From Candidatus Nitrosopelagicus sp. (GTDB lineage: Archaea > Thermoproteota > Nitrososphaeria > Nitrososphaerales > Nitrosopumilaceae), in the NCBI GenBank assembly GCA_028343215.1, contig JAOLYB010000001.1:1-64000 (forward strand): DNA of 64,000 nucleotides, written 5' to 3'. The translations under genes and the position numbers were made by a program. Below the pieces are notes generated by a model. The model saw only the letters and a list, made by a program, of their open reading frames with translations, made no database searches and was not told the DNA's origin. Shown here in pieces: positions 49,871 to 59,490 of this stretch. The number at the start of each line of letters is the position of its first letter. Position 1 is the first letter of the stretch.

Positions 49871-51498
49871 AAAGTTCTTCAACTCCAAAAATTATTGTAA
49901 TCGGTAAAGAAGGAGTTGGTAAATCACAATTAATATCATCTCTTACCGGAAAGGATGCAGAGAGTAGTAATTTTAAAGGTTCCACCGTTTCAAAGGAATC
50001 TTACAACAACGATAAGTTCTCTTTTATAGATACCCCTGGAATTGTTTTTGAATCAGACAGTGAAACAACAAAGATTGCAATTTCATCGATACATGGAAAC
50101 GATTCCATATTGCTTGTTATTAGTGCCACAAACATAGATGACGATATTGAATATTTTCTCCCATTGATCAAAAACAAGAAAGGAATGATAATAGTAACAA
50201 ATTGGGATAGATTTAATTCAAAAAATGCGGGTATACTTGAAAATCTAGAACAGGATCTTAAGATTCCTATTACAGCCTTAGATGCAAGAAGAATTACCGA
50301 TTCTCAAAAAAGTAGTATTTTTGAGACATTAGAGAATCCACGTGTATTCTCGAACAAAACAGTTCATACAGGCATATCGATTAGGCCAAAATCAACAATA
50401 CTTGAGAAAAAACACGCAGGAATTTTGATTGGACTAGCATTATTGCTTTCTCCGTCCATATTATCAGTCATTGGAGCCAATTATTTTGGAGATCTTATTC
50501 ATCCAATAATATCAGATCTTTTGAAAGAACCAATAGAAAGTCTTAGTACTTTACCATCGCCATTAATGGACATTTTTGTTGGAGACTATGGATTTGTATC
50601 CATGGGTCCATTTCTTTTTGTTTGGGCGACCCCTGTAGTTGTAATATACGCATTAGTATTAGGGATTTACAAATCAACGGGATTATTGGATAGAACATCT
50701 TTAGCAATTCATCCACTAGTAAAGAAAATTGGAGTGAGTGGGAGAGATGTAACTCGAATAGTAATGGGGTTTGGATGTAATGTTCCTGCCGTTATTAGTA
50801 GTAGATCCTGTTCAAGTTGCACAAGAGGAACAACCGTTTCTGCAATAAGTTTTGGTTCTGCATGTTCATACCAATTTAGTGCATCTATTGCTGTTTTTTC
50901 AGCATCTGGCATGCCTTGGTTGGTAATTCCATTTTTACTTTTTTTGACAGCAACAACTATTCTTTACACCAGACTGGTCAGCAGAAAGAAAAATCGCGTC
51001 AAGCTAAACATGCCAGTAATTGAGGGACAAGTATTCTTTGAAAAACCTACAGTCAGTGCAATTTGGAGAGAATCAAAGTCAAACATTAGTCAATTCTTTA
51101 AGATGGCACTCCCAATATTTTTAGCAATCACATTTGTTGCGTCAATTATAAGTTGGACAGGCATTATAGATTATTTTGCAGTTGAAATTGGTTTCCTAAT
51201 GAAATTCTTTAATCTACCTGAAGATGCATCACTTGCAATAATATTTGGCTCTATTCGAAAAGATGGATTATTACTTCTTGCTGAACCTAATTTAGTAAGT
51301 TCACTTTCAGCATTACAAATTTTAACAGGAGTTTATCTAGCAGGAACATTACTTCCGTGCATTGTGACATTCTTAACCGTTATTCGTGAAATGTCATGGA
51401 TGTTTGCGATTAAAATGGTAGGAAAGCAAATTGTTGCAGTTGTTGCATTTACATTACTGCTTGCACATTCAGATAAAGTTTTGAATATTTTTCTTTAG
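49864..51498 (+). CDS. feoB: Ferrous iron transport protein B
   Basis: About 544 residues from ATG at 49864, shorter than the usual FeoB of 600-770. The N-terminal G-domain has GKEGVGKS (G1) and DTPG (G3). The G4 motif is degenerate (VTNWDRF, not NxxD of the NMxD type). It is followed by the two Gate domains with CNVPAVISSRSC and about eight helices. It imports Fe2+. No feoA is adjacent. Confidence 0.9.
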   Translation: MLKSSSTPKIIVIGKEGVGKSQLISSLTGKDAESSNFKGSTVSKESYNNDKFSFIDTPGIVFESDSETTKIAISSIHGNDSILLVISATNIDDDIEYFLPLIKNKKGMIIVTNWDRFNSKNAGILENLEQDLKIPITALDARRITDSQKSSIFETLENPRVFSNKTVHTGISIRPKSTILEKKHAGILIGLALLLSPSILSVIGANYFGDLIHPIISDLLKEPIESLSTLPSPLMDIFVGDYGFVSMGPFLFVWATPVVVIYALVLGIYKSTGLLDRTSLAIHPLVKKIGVSGRDVTRIVMGFGCNVPAVISSRSCSSCTRGTTVSAISFGSACSYQFSASIAVFSASGMPWLVIPFLLFLTATTILYTRLVSRKKNRVKLNMPVIEGQVFFEKPTVSAIWRESKSNISQFFKMALPIFLAITFVASIISWTGIIDYFAVEIGFLMKFFNLPEDASLAIIFGSIRKDGLLLLAEPNLVSSLSALQILTGVYLAGTLLPCIVTFLTVIREMSWMFAIKMVGKQIVAVVAFTLLLAHSDKVLNIFL

Positions 51499-51575
51499 AG
51501 TTTATTAAAAGTAATAGTTCATTATGAATTGAAAATATTCATTGAAGGGGATAAAAAAATAAGAATTTTGGGTTA

Positions 51576-51818
51576 TCAGCATGAAATGTTTTTGAGTTGT
51601 GTGTCAGACATGGTAGCATACTCGTCAATCTTTAGTCTGATATCATCAGAAGTGGTATCATCCATTCCAGAAAGACCGGCTTTAAATGAAATCTTATTTC
51701 CAGATATGCTTATGTCAGATATTTCCATATCTGCATAGACATTGGCAATTTCATTTACCCATGCTTCGGCGTTGTCAACATTTTCAGTTTCAAGATTTAC
51801 TTGAATCATTGTCGTCAT
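51576..51818 (-). CDS. Small conserved protein
   Basis: 80 residues, alpha/beta: VNLETENVDNAEAWVNEIAN, MEISDISISGNKISFKAGL. It looks like a small ferredoxin-like fold of unknown role. An overlapping rightward frame lacks a coding look. Confidence 0.62.
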   Translation of the reverse strand: MTTMIQVNLETENVDNAEAWVNEIANVYADMEISDISISGNKISFKAGLSGMDDTTSDDIRLKIDEYATMSDTQLKNISC

Positions 51819-51910
51819 ATTCTATAACCATAGAATATTATTAATAAATGTGTAAAAAGTTAATAACTTTTTTTTAAAATTTTAATGTTTCTTAATAACA
51901 TTAGGCAAAT

Positions 51911-52087
51911 ATGACAAAAAGTATCAGTTGCCACGATGCAGGAAAAGATTGTGAATGGTCTGCAAGCGCACCAACAGAAAATGAATTGATGGTAAAAATC
52001 GAAGAACATGTAAAAGCAGAACACAAAGAAATTGAACTTACACCTGAAAATGTGGCAAACATCAAGACGCTCATAAAAGAAATCTAA
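51911..52087 (+). CDS. DUF1059 family small protein
   Basis: 58 residues with CHDAGKDCEWSASAPTENEL and a helix with EEHVKAEHKEIE, the Cys/His pattern of DUF1059. These may bind a metal. Function unknown. It is convergent with the Bat-like gene 15 bases away. Confidence 0.87.
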   Translation: MTKSISCHDAGKDCEWSASAPTENELMVKIEEHVKAEHKEIELTPENVANIKTLIKEI

Positions 52088-52102
52088 TCAAAATTTTTGA
52101 AA

Positions 52103-53599
52103 CTATTCAATAATTTGTGAAAATCTCTCTATCGCAGAGAAGAATCTTTTTCTTTCCGTAGGATTTTTTGCAAATTCAATCATTTCACACATACCAAGAT
52201 AGTCAAGTATAGAATCGAATTCAGGAATATTCTCTTTTCTTAACAATTGTAATGCATCCATGTTTGTGATTTCTGTTCCGGTAGAAAATCTATTGGAGTA
52301 ATAGAATCGAATTGATTGAGATAGTTTTTCGTGTGCGTCTTTGAAAAGATCCTCATCATACATTTGTTGAGCCTCAGTTAGCATTTCACGGGTTAGATCA
52401 ACATAGCTGATAGTATAATTATCATTTTTTACTATCATAGGAGTTTGTATGATTGATTTCTTTTTTGGAAGTTTCATTGATATGAATACTGCAACCGCAA
52501 TAATTCCGATTATCAAAGGAATTATCCATAAGAGATTAGATTCTATTTCATCAGATGGACGTTCTAGTAAGACATTTGTTATTTGTCCATTTTGAAATTC
52601 TGCAGATATTGTGGCAGACATATCATCATTTTCGTACGGAACCGATAACAAGGTTTCATCATCAGACATAGAAAGTGATGGAGGTTGTTGTGTCAAACCT
52701 TCGTTTGATAATTGTTCATCAAAATTTTGAAAGTCAGGATTTTGCTGTAATTGCTGCATTAGTTGTTCTTGTATTTGCATTTGTTCTCTAATTTCATCTC
52801 GAAATTGTTCAGTATTTTGCTCAACTAAAAATGGGCGTTCAGTTGGATCAAGAGGAGAATTTTGTAGTTCAGCTGCCATTTGATATTCACGCAATAATTC
52901 ATCAGCCTGTTGGAGAAGTTCTTGCTCCTGAGGTGTCAAATTTGTGCCTGATTGTTGACCATTTTGAGGACTATTTTGTTGTGCACCATTTTGTTGTGCA
53001 CCATTTTGTTGTGCACCATTTTGTTGTGCACCATTTTGAGACGATGAACTAGATTGACTCTGCATTGTAAGATTCTCTTGGAATAAATTATCATATCGAG
53101 GATTCATTGAGATGTAAACATCATCACATGAAAAATCAACAGAATTTGTGAATCCAGTGTTTTGCCCATCATCAAGTAATAAACCATATTTTTCAAAAAA
53201 TATTTCAATTTGATCAAAAGTTTCAGGATGTTCAAATTCAACTAATGCCGGAAGCATAACATATCTCCCTAGATCAGCAATCTGAACGGGAGCATATGGA
53301 ATTACTAAAATATGATTTGTAAACAATGTTTGAGGTTTGCATGTTTCATCTATTTTTAAAAAATTTGCACTAGCATAACTTGAAACTGAAACATTAACAG
53401 GAGTGCCAGAATCATTTATCAATACATGTTGCATAAAAACAGAATTCTCAGATTCATTTACACTTTGAATGATAAAACCAGAATCAGTAGTTAGTACTTC
53501 AGGGGTTTTAGCTGCTACAAATCCCCCTCCAGCAAATGCAGGTAAACCAAATAGAGGAATTAGTCCCATTATGATGAAGAGATAAAATAATTTTCTCAC
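52103..53599 (-). CDS. Exported Gln/Asn-rich membrane protein of the MoxR-VWA operon
   Basis: 498 residues from GTG at 53599. Signal peptide (MRKLFYLFIIMGLIPLFGLP), an extracellular beta domain (~25-170), a low-complexity NGAQQ-rich linker (~185-225), a coiled Gln-rich helix (~230-310), one membrane helix (~360) and a cytoplasmic helical tail (~385-498). It is the last gene of the operon and starts two bases after the VWA gene. Confidence 0.8.
   Translation of the reverse strand: MRKLFYLFIIMGLIPLFGLPAFAGGGFVAAKTPEVLTTDSGFIIQSVNESENSVFMQHVLINDSGTPVNVSVSSYASANFLKIDETCKPQTLFTNHILVIPYAPVQIADLGRYVMLPALVEFEHPETFDQIEIFFEKYGLLLDDGQNTGFTNSVDFSCDDVYISMNPRYDNLFQENLTMQSQSSSSSQNGAQQNGAQQNGAQQNGAQQNSPQNGQQSGTNLTPQEQELLQQADELLREYQMAAELQNSPLDPTERPFLVEQNTEQFRDEIREQMQIQEQLMQQLQQNPDFQNFDEQLSNEGLTQQPPSLSMSDDETLLSVPYENDDMSATISAEFQNGQITNVLLERPSDEIESNLLWIIPLIIGIIAVAVFISMKLPKKKSIIQTPMIVKNDNYTISYVDLTREMLTEAQQMYDEDLFKDAHEKLSQSIRFYYSNRFSTGTEITNMDALQLLRKENIPEFDSILDYLGMCEMIEFAKNPTERKRFFSAIERFSQIIE
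52974..53033 (-). repeat. 15-bp in-frame tandem repeat
   Basis: Four perfect copies of a 15-base unit (TTTTGTTGTGCACCA on the plus strand) encode QNGAQ repeats in the linker of the membrane protein. The unit length keeps the frame, so copy number can vary without breaking the gene. Confidence 0.92.
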
Positions 53600-53601
53600 A
53601 G

Positions 53602-54552
53602 TTATATCACTATTCTATATTTGCCGTATACAATGTAAATATTAGCAGCTAAAACGGCTACGGCTGCAATGAAAAACCAGTCCTTTATGCTCACTTGTTC
53701 TAATTCTCTATCAATGTCATCAGTGATTTGTTCAAAAATTTCATTCAAACTATCATTGTCAACAGATTTGTAATATTTTCCATTTGCAGCAGTTGCAATA
53801 GCAATCAATTCCTCTTCGTTTAATTCTGCATACAAAGGATTTCCATAGATGTTTGTTCCAAGTAATACAGGTTCATCAGAGCCCATGCCAATTGTATGAA
53901 TTTGAATTTTTTTCTGCAATGCATATTGTACGGCTTCATTTGGTGTTACAATACCAGCATTATGATCACCATCACTTAGCAAAATTACTACTTTTTTCTT
54001 GTTAGGAATGGAATTTGCCATATCCACGCCTAATACAAGACCATCACCGATTGCAGTAGCACCATCTCTTTGTCGAATTGACTGTAAATCGTTAATGGTT
54101 TTTTCTTTGAATGGAGTCAGATATGAAACAGTTGTTGCGCCAGACTCGAATAAAATGATTCCAGTATGATCATTTGGTTCAAGATTATCTATTAGAATCT
54201 CAGCTGCATTTTTTGCAGATTCCAATCTAGTAGGTGGATAGTCAGTTGCAGCCATACTTCCAGAGCCATCAAGAACCAATACGACATTCACTCCTTCCTG
54301 AATATTTTCAAGCGGCATTCTTGGATCTGCAAGACCAATTATGATTAGGCCTACAGCGACAAGTATGAGTATGAACGGAAGGTGTTTTCGTAATTGCGAT
54401 TGTGATGAAACAGAATTTTTTACAAGCTGTAGATTACTGAATTTTAGTGAATTTGATTTCTTTGTTTTTGTATAAAATCTATACAGATAATAAAATCCAG
54501 GCAATATTAAAAGTGCAAATAAAACATACCAATAACCAAATTCATAATCCAT
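53602..54552 (-). CDS. VWA-domain membrane protein (BatA-like)
   Basis: 316 residues with two N-terminal membrane helices, a von Willebrand A domain with the MIDAS motif (VLDGSGSMAATD near 90) and LLSDGDHNAG, and a C-terminal helix. It works with MoxR and the DUF58 protein, probably in assembly or maturation of cell-envelope complexes. Tightly coupled to its neighbours. Confidence 0.9.
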   Translation of the reverse strand: MDYEFGYWYVLFALLILPGFYYLYRFYTKTKKSNSLKFSNLQLVKNSVSSQSQLRKHLPFILILVAVGLIIIGLADPRMPLENIQEGVNVVLVLDGSGSMAATDYPPTRLESAKNAAEILIDNLEPNDHTGIILFESGATTVSYLTPFKEKTINDLQSIRQRDGATAIGDGLVLGVDMANSIPNKKKVVILLSDGDHNAGIVTPNEAVQYALQKKIQIHTIGMGSDEPVLLGTNIYGNPLYAELNEEELIAIATAANGKYYKSVDNDSLNEIFEQITDDIDRELEQVSIKDWFFIAAVAVLAANIYIVYGKYRIVI

Positions 54553-54554
54553 AT

Positions 54555-55469
54555 TTATCGCCTCATACGTTGGTTAAAGAACTGTCTTAACGCAACATCA
54601 AATGGAACTTGTTCTGAAACATTTACCATTTCTACTTTTAATTTTGTAATATCATTTTTAATTTTTTCACTATTTTCTAATGAGTTTTTTGTAAATGCAT
54701 TCCTAAATGATGCATCAGAAGTATTAACCATTAATTGTTCACCAGATTCAATATCTTCTAACATTGTATATCCAATATCTGGTAACTCAGATTCACGTAT
54801 GTCAGATAGATTTACTAAAATTACATCATGACGATTTTTAAGAAATTTTAATGGACGTAAAAAGTTTGGCGATATGTAATCAGATATTATGAATACTACA
54901 CTTTGTTGGCCTAAAATGCGATGTAATTGTAGTAATGAAGATTGGATATCAGTTTGTGTACTTTTTGGTTTGTATGCAAGTAATGTTCGAAGTAATGATA
55001 AACTGTGTTTTCTACCTTTTCTTGCCGGAACAAATTGTTCTAGTTTATCTGTAAATATTCCAAGTCCAACATTATCATTATTTTTCATTGCAGAAAATAT
55101 GATTGATGCTGCAACTTCATGTCCTATCGATTTTTTACTTTTCATAAACCCAAAGTCATTACTTGCCGAATAATCAAATATCACATACACACGTAAGTCA
55201 CGTTCTTCAACGAACTCTTTTACATGTAATTTGTTAGTACGTGCAGTAACATTCCAGTCAATATGTCTTACATCATCACCCAAAACATATTCTCTAACTT
55301 CAGAAAATTCTATTCCTCTCCCACGAATTTTTGATTTATAGCTTCCCGCCATCATACCATCCACTAATCCCTTAGTTTTGATTTCTAATTCACGAATACG
55401 TTTCAGTAAATCTTTAATTTCAGACAATTGAATTCTATGGTGCACGGACTTTTTCCAATATTTTATCAA
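54555..55469 (-). CDS. DUF58 domain protein
   Basis: 304 residues. DUF58 motif EFSEVREYVLGDDVRHIDWNVTAR (~55), ELV-like KEFVEERD and the VWA-like IIFSAMK...GLGIFTD. The 55469 ATG overlaps moxR by 35 bases; a TTG at 55427 just after the moxR stop is a possible alternative start. It acts with MoxR in the Bat system. Confidence 0.9.
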   Translation of the reverse strand: MIKYWKKSVHHRIQLSEIKDLLKRIRELEIKTKGLVDGMMAGSYKSKIRGRGIEFSEVREYVLGDDVRHIDWNVTARTNKLHVKEFVEERDLRVYVIFDYSASNDFGFMKSKKSIGHEVAASIIFSAMKNNDNVGLGIFTDKLEQFVPARKGRKHSLSLLRTLLAYKPKSTQTDIQSSLLQLHRILGQQSVVFIISDYISPNFLRPLKFLKNRHDVILVNLSDIRESELPDIGYTMLEDIESGEQLMVNTSDASFRNAFTKNSLENSEKIKNDITKLKVEMVNVSEQVPFDVALRQFFNQRMRR

Positions 55470-56448
55470 TTAGAGCATCAGAAGTATTACCTTCAGCTTC
55501 TGCTTCAAATGTTAGGATAATTCTATGTCGTAAGACATCATGTGCAATTGATTTAATGTCATCAGGTATGACAAAACCCCGTCCTGCAAGTAATGCATTT
55601 GCTTTTGCTGCTAAAATTAACCATATAGATGCACGAGGAGATGCACCAAATTCTATCATATCACCTAATTCAAGATCATAATTTTTTGGATTTCGTGTGG
55701 CATCCACAATGCTTGATACATATTCTTCAATTTTTTCATCTGCATAGATTTTTTGGACAAATTTTTGTATCTCAAGTACTACATCCTTTGATACAATATT
55801 TTCTGCAGATGGTTTGGTTTCTTGTGTATTCCGCTGAATGATTAGTTTTTCATCTTCTTTAGACGGGTAGTTGATAATTAATTTTAATGCAAATCTATCA
55901 ATTTGAGCTTCAGGTAATCGGTATGTGCCTTCACTTTCAATTGGATTTTGTGTTGCAAGAACTAAAAATGGTTTTTCAATTTCAAATGTATCACCGTGTA
56001 TACTTACTTGTCGTTCTTGCATTGCTTCAAGTAATGCAGATTGAACTTTAGGAGGTGCACGATTAATTTCATCAGCAAGTATTAGATTACTAAAAACAGG
56101 TCCTTTCTCAGTTACAAATTTTTCGTTTTTGTTATCATAAATTTTTGTTCCAGTAATATCAGCAGGAAGTAAATCAGGAGTAAACTGTATTCGACAAAAA
56201 TTTGCACCAAGTGTTTTTGACAATGTATCAACCATTTTGGTTTTAGCTAAACCAGGTACACCCTCTAATAGAACATGTCCGTCAGCCATCATTGCAATTA
56301 CTAATTTTTTAATTACTTCTTCTTGTCCTACTATGACTTTTTGAACTTCATCTACAATTGTCATTATTTGTTTGGAGTAATTCTTTGATTGTTCAGTTAA
56401 TGTTTGAATTTCAGGATTAGCAGAGTGATATGATGATTCAACAGTCAT
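55435..56448 (-). CDS. moxR: MoxR-family AAA+ ATPase
   Basis: About 337 residues from ATG at 56448 (a TTG at 56457 adds three). Walker A GVPGLAKTK, Walker B ILADEINRAPPK, sensor ATQNPIESEGTYRLPEAQ and the RSSPRA-like GASPRASIWL. First gene of the leftward operon with DUF58, VWA and the exported protein. MoxR proteins insert metals or remodel partner complexes. Confidence 0.94.
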   Translation of the reverse strand: MTVESSYHSANPEIQTLTEQSKNYSKQIMTIVDEVQKVIVGQEEVIKKLVIAMMADGHVLLEGVPGLAKTKMVDTLSKTLGANFCRIQFTPDLLPADITGTKIYDNKNEKFVTEKGPVFSNLILADEINRAPPKVQSALLEAMQERQVSIHGDTFEIEKPFLVLATQNPIESEGTYRLPEAQIDRFALKLIINYPSKEDEKLIIQRNTQETKPSAENIVSKDVVLEIQKFVQKIYADEKIEEYVSSIVDATRNPKNYDLELGDMIEFGASPRASIWLILAAKANALLAGRGFVIPDDIKSIAHDVLRHRIILTFEAEAEGNTSDALIDKILEKVRAP

Positions 56449-56581
56449 AAGATTCAATCTAATTCTGGATTCTGAATATAATAATGATCACAATAGATCT
56501 ATCATTGTACTATTTCAAAAATTCAATTTTATCATAAAAAATAACATCAATATTATTAATCACAGATTATCATAAACGAGT

Positions 56582-57070
56582 ATGATGCTGAAATTAACAA
56601 TTAAAGATATTTTGAAACAGCGAACGTTTGGAATGATTGCTGTAATTTCAGGAGTGAGTGTAGGGACATTATACTATTTCCTCACATTGGAAATGGGGTT
56701 AGCCCACATGTCAGCAGAAATTGAATTATTGCCAATGTATATGGCAGCATCAATTACGTTGACAGCAGTAGTAGCAGTGTTAGCAGGAATAAACATTGCA
56801 TTGGTTGCTTACAATATCAAGACACAGCGAAGTAAAAATATGAAAAATGGTACAAGTGCAATATTAGGTGGTGCACTAACAGCCTTTACCCCTGGTTGTC
56901 CTGCATGTACAACATCATTATCAGCAGTTTTAGGAATTGTAGGAGGACTTGCCATATTCCCATTGCAAGGATTAGAATTGAAATTCATATCTATTGGCGC
57001 ACTAACATTTTCAATTTGGTGGGCCATGCGTAACATTAACAACGCTACATGCTGTGTAATGAAAGAATAG
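56582..57070 (+). CDS. Four-helix membrane protein with Cys motifs
   Basis: 162 residues, four membrane helices, with TPGCPACTTSL before the third and a terminal TCCVMKE. The cysteine groups suggest thiol or metal (copper/mercury-like) handling at the membrane. No family identified. Start ATG ATG at 56582/56585. Confidence 0.76.
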   Translation: MMLKLTIKDILKQRTFGMIAVISGVSVGTLYYFLTLEMGLAHMSAEIELLPMYMAASITLTAVVAVLAGINIALVAYNIKTQRSKNMKNGTSAILGGALTAFTPGCPACTTSLSAVLGIVGGLAIFPLQGLELKFISIGALTFSIWWAMRNINNATCCVMKE

Positions 57071-57109
57071 TCATAAAACCAAATATATTCAAAAAATTTC
57101 AACTATTAC

Positions 57110-58411
57110 ATGACACTTGAAGAACCATCTCAGAATTTTCTTTTAGACTCATTTAATGAAACAAGGAATACAACATTACAATTAGTGAAAAACTTAGAAA
57201 GAGATGATTTTGGCGTACAAACTGCAGTTTTCATGAGCCCACCAAAATGGCACATTGGACATGTAAGTTGGTTAAACGAAATAGTCTTAAGCAAAACACA
57301 ACCTAATTATGAATTTTTTTCAGATGAACTTTCTGAATATCTAAATTCATACTATAATCAATTTGGTAAACCATATGACAAATCAAAACGAGGAGTAATG
57401 TCAAGACCAACGGTAGATGAAATTTTACAATACTTTGATGTTATAACAAATAAGGTTAGAGAGGTTATCAGTAAACCCTTAGAAAAAGAAACAGCATATC
57501 TTTTCACAATGGCAATCAATCATGAATGTCAACATCAAGAACTTTTAGTGTATGATTTACAACATCTGCTAGGAGACCAATATAGACCAGCTAAAATTAA
57601 CGAACCAGTAGTATCATCAAATAAAGAAAAGAAAGCTATCAAAGTAAATGGAGGGCTATACAATTTAGGATATTCAGGAAATGATTATTGTTATGATATT
57701 GAACTTCCAGAACATAAAACGTATCTAAATGATTATCAGATTGATAATTTTTTGACAAGTAATTCAGAATATTTGGAATTTATGAATGAAGGAGGATATG
57801 AAGATTATTCATTTTGGCTTTCAGATGGATGGGATGCGGTAAAGAAAAATGAGTGGAATTCTCCAATGTATTGGGAAAAAGATAGAGATGACTGGATTAC
57901 AAGAGATTTTGCAGGAAAACGAAAAATTAATCCAAATGAGCCTGTATGTCACGTAAGCTTCTATGAAGCAGCAGCATACTGTAAGTGGGCAAATAAAAGA
58001 CTACCAACAGAGGCAGAATGGGAAAAAGCTGCACTTTGGAATGATAAAAAAGAAATCAAGACAATTTTCCCATGGGGAAATGAAAAACCTACAGAATCAC
58101 ATGCAAATTTGTTAGAGTCAAATATTTGGAACTGCAGTAATGTGGGCGCCTATGAGAATGGAAAAAGTAACTACGGATGCTACCAAATGATAGGAGATGT
58201 TTGGGAATGGACATCGTCAGAGTTTATCGGATATCCAGGATTCAAAAGTGGGTTTGACGAATACAACGACAAGTGGTTTACAAATCAAAAAGTTTTACGC
58301 GGAGGATCTTTTGGAACACCGTCAAAATCAATTAGAGGATCTTACAGAAATTTTTTCAGATTAGATGAGAGATGGTTAATTTCAGGATTCAGATGTGTGG
58401 AAGATATTTAG
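57110..58411 (+). CDS. egtB: Ergothioneine sulfoxide synthase EgtB-like
   Basis: 433 residues. The N-terminal DinB-like domain carries the iron ligands His51 (WHIGH), His138 and His142 (HECQHQE), the 3-His site of EgtB. The C-terminal FGE-sulfatase domain has VCHVSFYEAAAYCKWANKRL, GDVWEWTSSEF and LRGGSFGT. It joins trimethylhistidine with cysteine or gamma-glutamylcysteine. It is convergent with egtD and overlaps it by four bases. Confidence 0.91.
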   Translation: MTLEEPSQNFLLDSFNETRNTTLQLVKNLERDDFGVQTAVFMSPPKWHIGHVSWLNEIVLSKTQPNYEFFSDELSEYLNSYYNQFGKPYDKSKRGVMSRPTVDEILQYFDVITNKVREVISKPLEKETAYLFTMAINHECQHQELLVYDLQHLLGDQYRPAKINEPVVSSNKEKKAIKVNGGLYNLGYSGNDYCYDIELPEHKTYLNDYQIDNFLTSNSEYLEFMNEGGYEDYSFWLSDGWDAVKKNEWNSPMYWEKDRDDWITRDFAGKRKINPNEPVCHVSFYEAAAYCKWANKRLPTEAEWEKAALWNDKKEIKTIFPWGNEKPTESHANLLESNIWNCSNVGAYENGKSNYGCYQMIGDVWEWTSSEFIGYPGFKSGFDEYNDKWFTNQKVLRGGSFGTPSKSIRGSYRNFFRLDERWLISGFRCVEDI

Positions 58412-59433
58412 AGTTTTTTTGCTAAAACAAGTGAATAGTAGTTTTTAGAATCAAACCAAATCTCTAATTTTTCAAAATTACATTCATTCAATAAAGAATC
58501 TATTTGGGAGATGGAAAATTTGTGTGAGTTTTCAGTATGAATTAACTCATCTTTTGAAAGAGTTACAGATAGATCAGATTTTGGAATTGTTATGGATTGA
58601 TCAGATAATGAACGAAGATACATCTCAACACGACCTTTTTCTTCATCATAAATTGCATGATGTTCAAAATTTTCTAAATCAAAGTCTGCACCCAATTCAT
58701 CATTAATTCTTTTCAAGACATTTAGATTGAATTTTGCAGTTATATTTTGAGAATCATTGTATGCATTGTGTAACACCTGTTGATCTTTTTTCAGGTCTAG
58801 TCCAATTAGAAATAGATCATCAGATTTCATAAGATTATTAATTTTTTGAAGAAATTTCATTCCTTCATTTTCATTAAAGTTTCCAAAGCTTGAACCAAGA
58901 AAAGTGATTAGATTTGGCTTATCATCATAATGTTCAATGAAATCAAGACCATTTTCAAATGTATCCACCACTCCAGTTACTGTGAGATTCTCATAATCCA
59001 TGCAAAGGTTTTTGGCACTTTGATCTAAAATTTCTGAAATATCTATTGGGAAATATTGTAAATGTGTTTGAGATTTGAATAAAATATTAATTAAAAGACG
59101 AGTCTTTACAGAAGAACCGCTTCCTAACTCCACTAAATGAAATTCGTTTGAAAGGTATGGGAGTAATTTTTTCTCAAGTGTTTGTAGAATTTCTGTTTCA
59201 GAATTGTAAGGATAGTATTCCGGAAGAGAACATATTTCATCGAATAGTTTGGAACCATTTTCATCATAGAAAAATTTTGGACTGATTGATTTTTTTGGTT
59301 CCTGGAGTGTCTTACGAAGTTCTTCGGCAAAAGTTACAGTAACACTTGTCTTATGAGGTTTGAAATATTTTAGATTATCTTGGATTAGGTATGATTGATA
59401 GCCTGACATTTTTTGTTTTGATTTATCGTTCAT
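58408..59433 (-). CDS. egtD: L-histidine N-alpha-methyltransferase EgtD
   Basis: About 341 residues from ATG at 59433 (ATGs at 59457 and 59409 are alternatives). The EgtD motifs are SPKFFYDENGSKLFDEIC, PEYYPYNSET and the SAM site HLVELGSGSSVKT, with FLGSSFGNF. It makes hercynine from histidine and SAM, the substrate of EgtB. A TATTATATT box lies upstream on the minus strand. Confidence 0.92.
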   Translation of the reverse strand: MNDKSKQKMSGYQSYLIQDNLKYFKPHKTSVTVTFAEELRKTLQEPKKSISPKFFYDENGSKLFDEICSLPEYYPYNSETEILQTLEKKLLPYLSNEFHLVELGSGSSVKTRLLINILFKSQTHLQYFPIDISEILDQSAKNLCMDYENLTVTGVVDTFENGLDFIEHYDDKPNLITFLGSSFGNFNENEGMKFLQKINNLMKSDDLFLIGLDLKKDQQVLHNAYNDSQNITAKFNLNVLKRINDELGADFDLENFEHHAIYDEEKGRVEMYLRSLSDQSITIPKSDLSVTLSKDELIHTENSHKFSISQIDSLLNECNFEKLEIWFDSKNYYSLVLAKKL

Positions 59434-59490
59434 ATTTTGGCGATTTTTGCTTTGCATAAATTTCTTATCATAGGAGAATATAATACCAAT

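Noticed and set aside
52974-53033. Tandem repeat considered as a CRISPR-like array
   Set aside because: The 15-base units are directly adjacent with no spacers and are in frame inside a gene.
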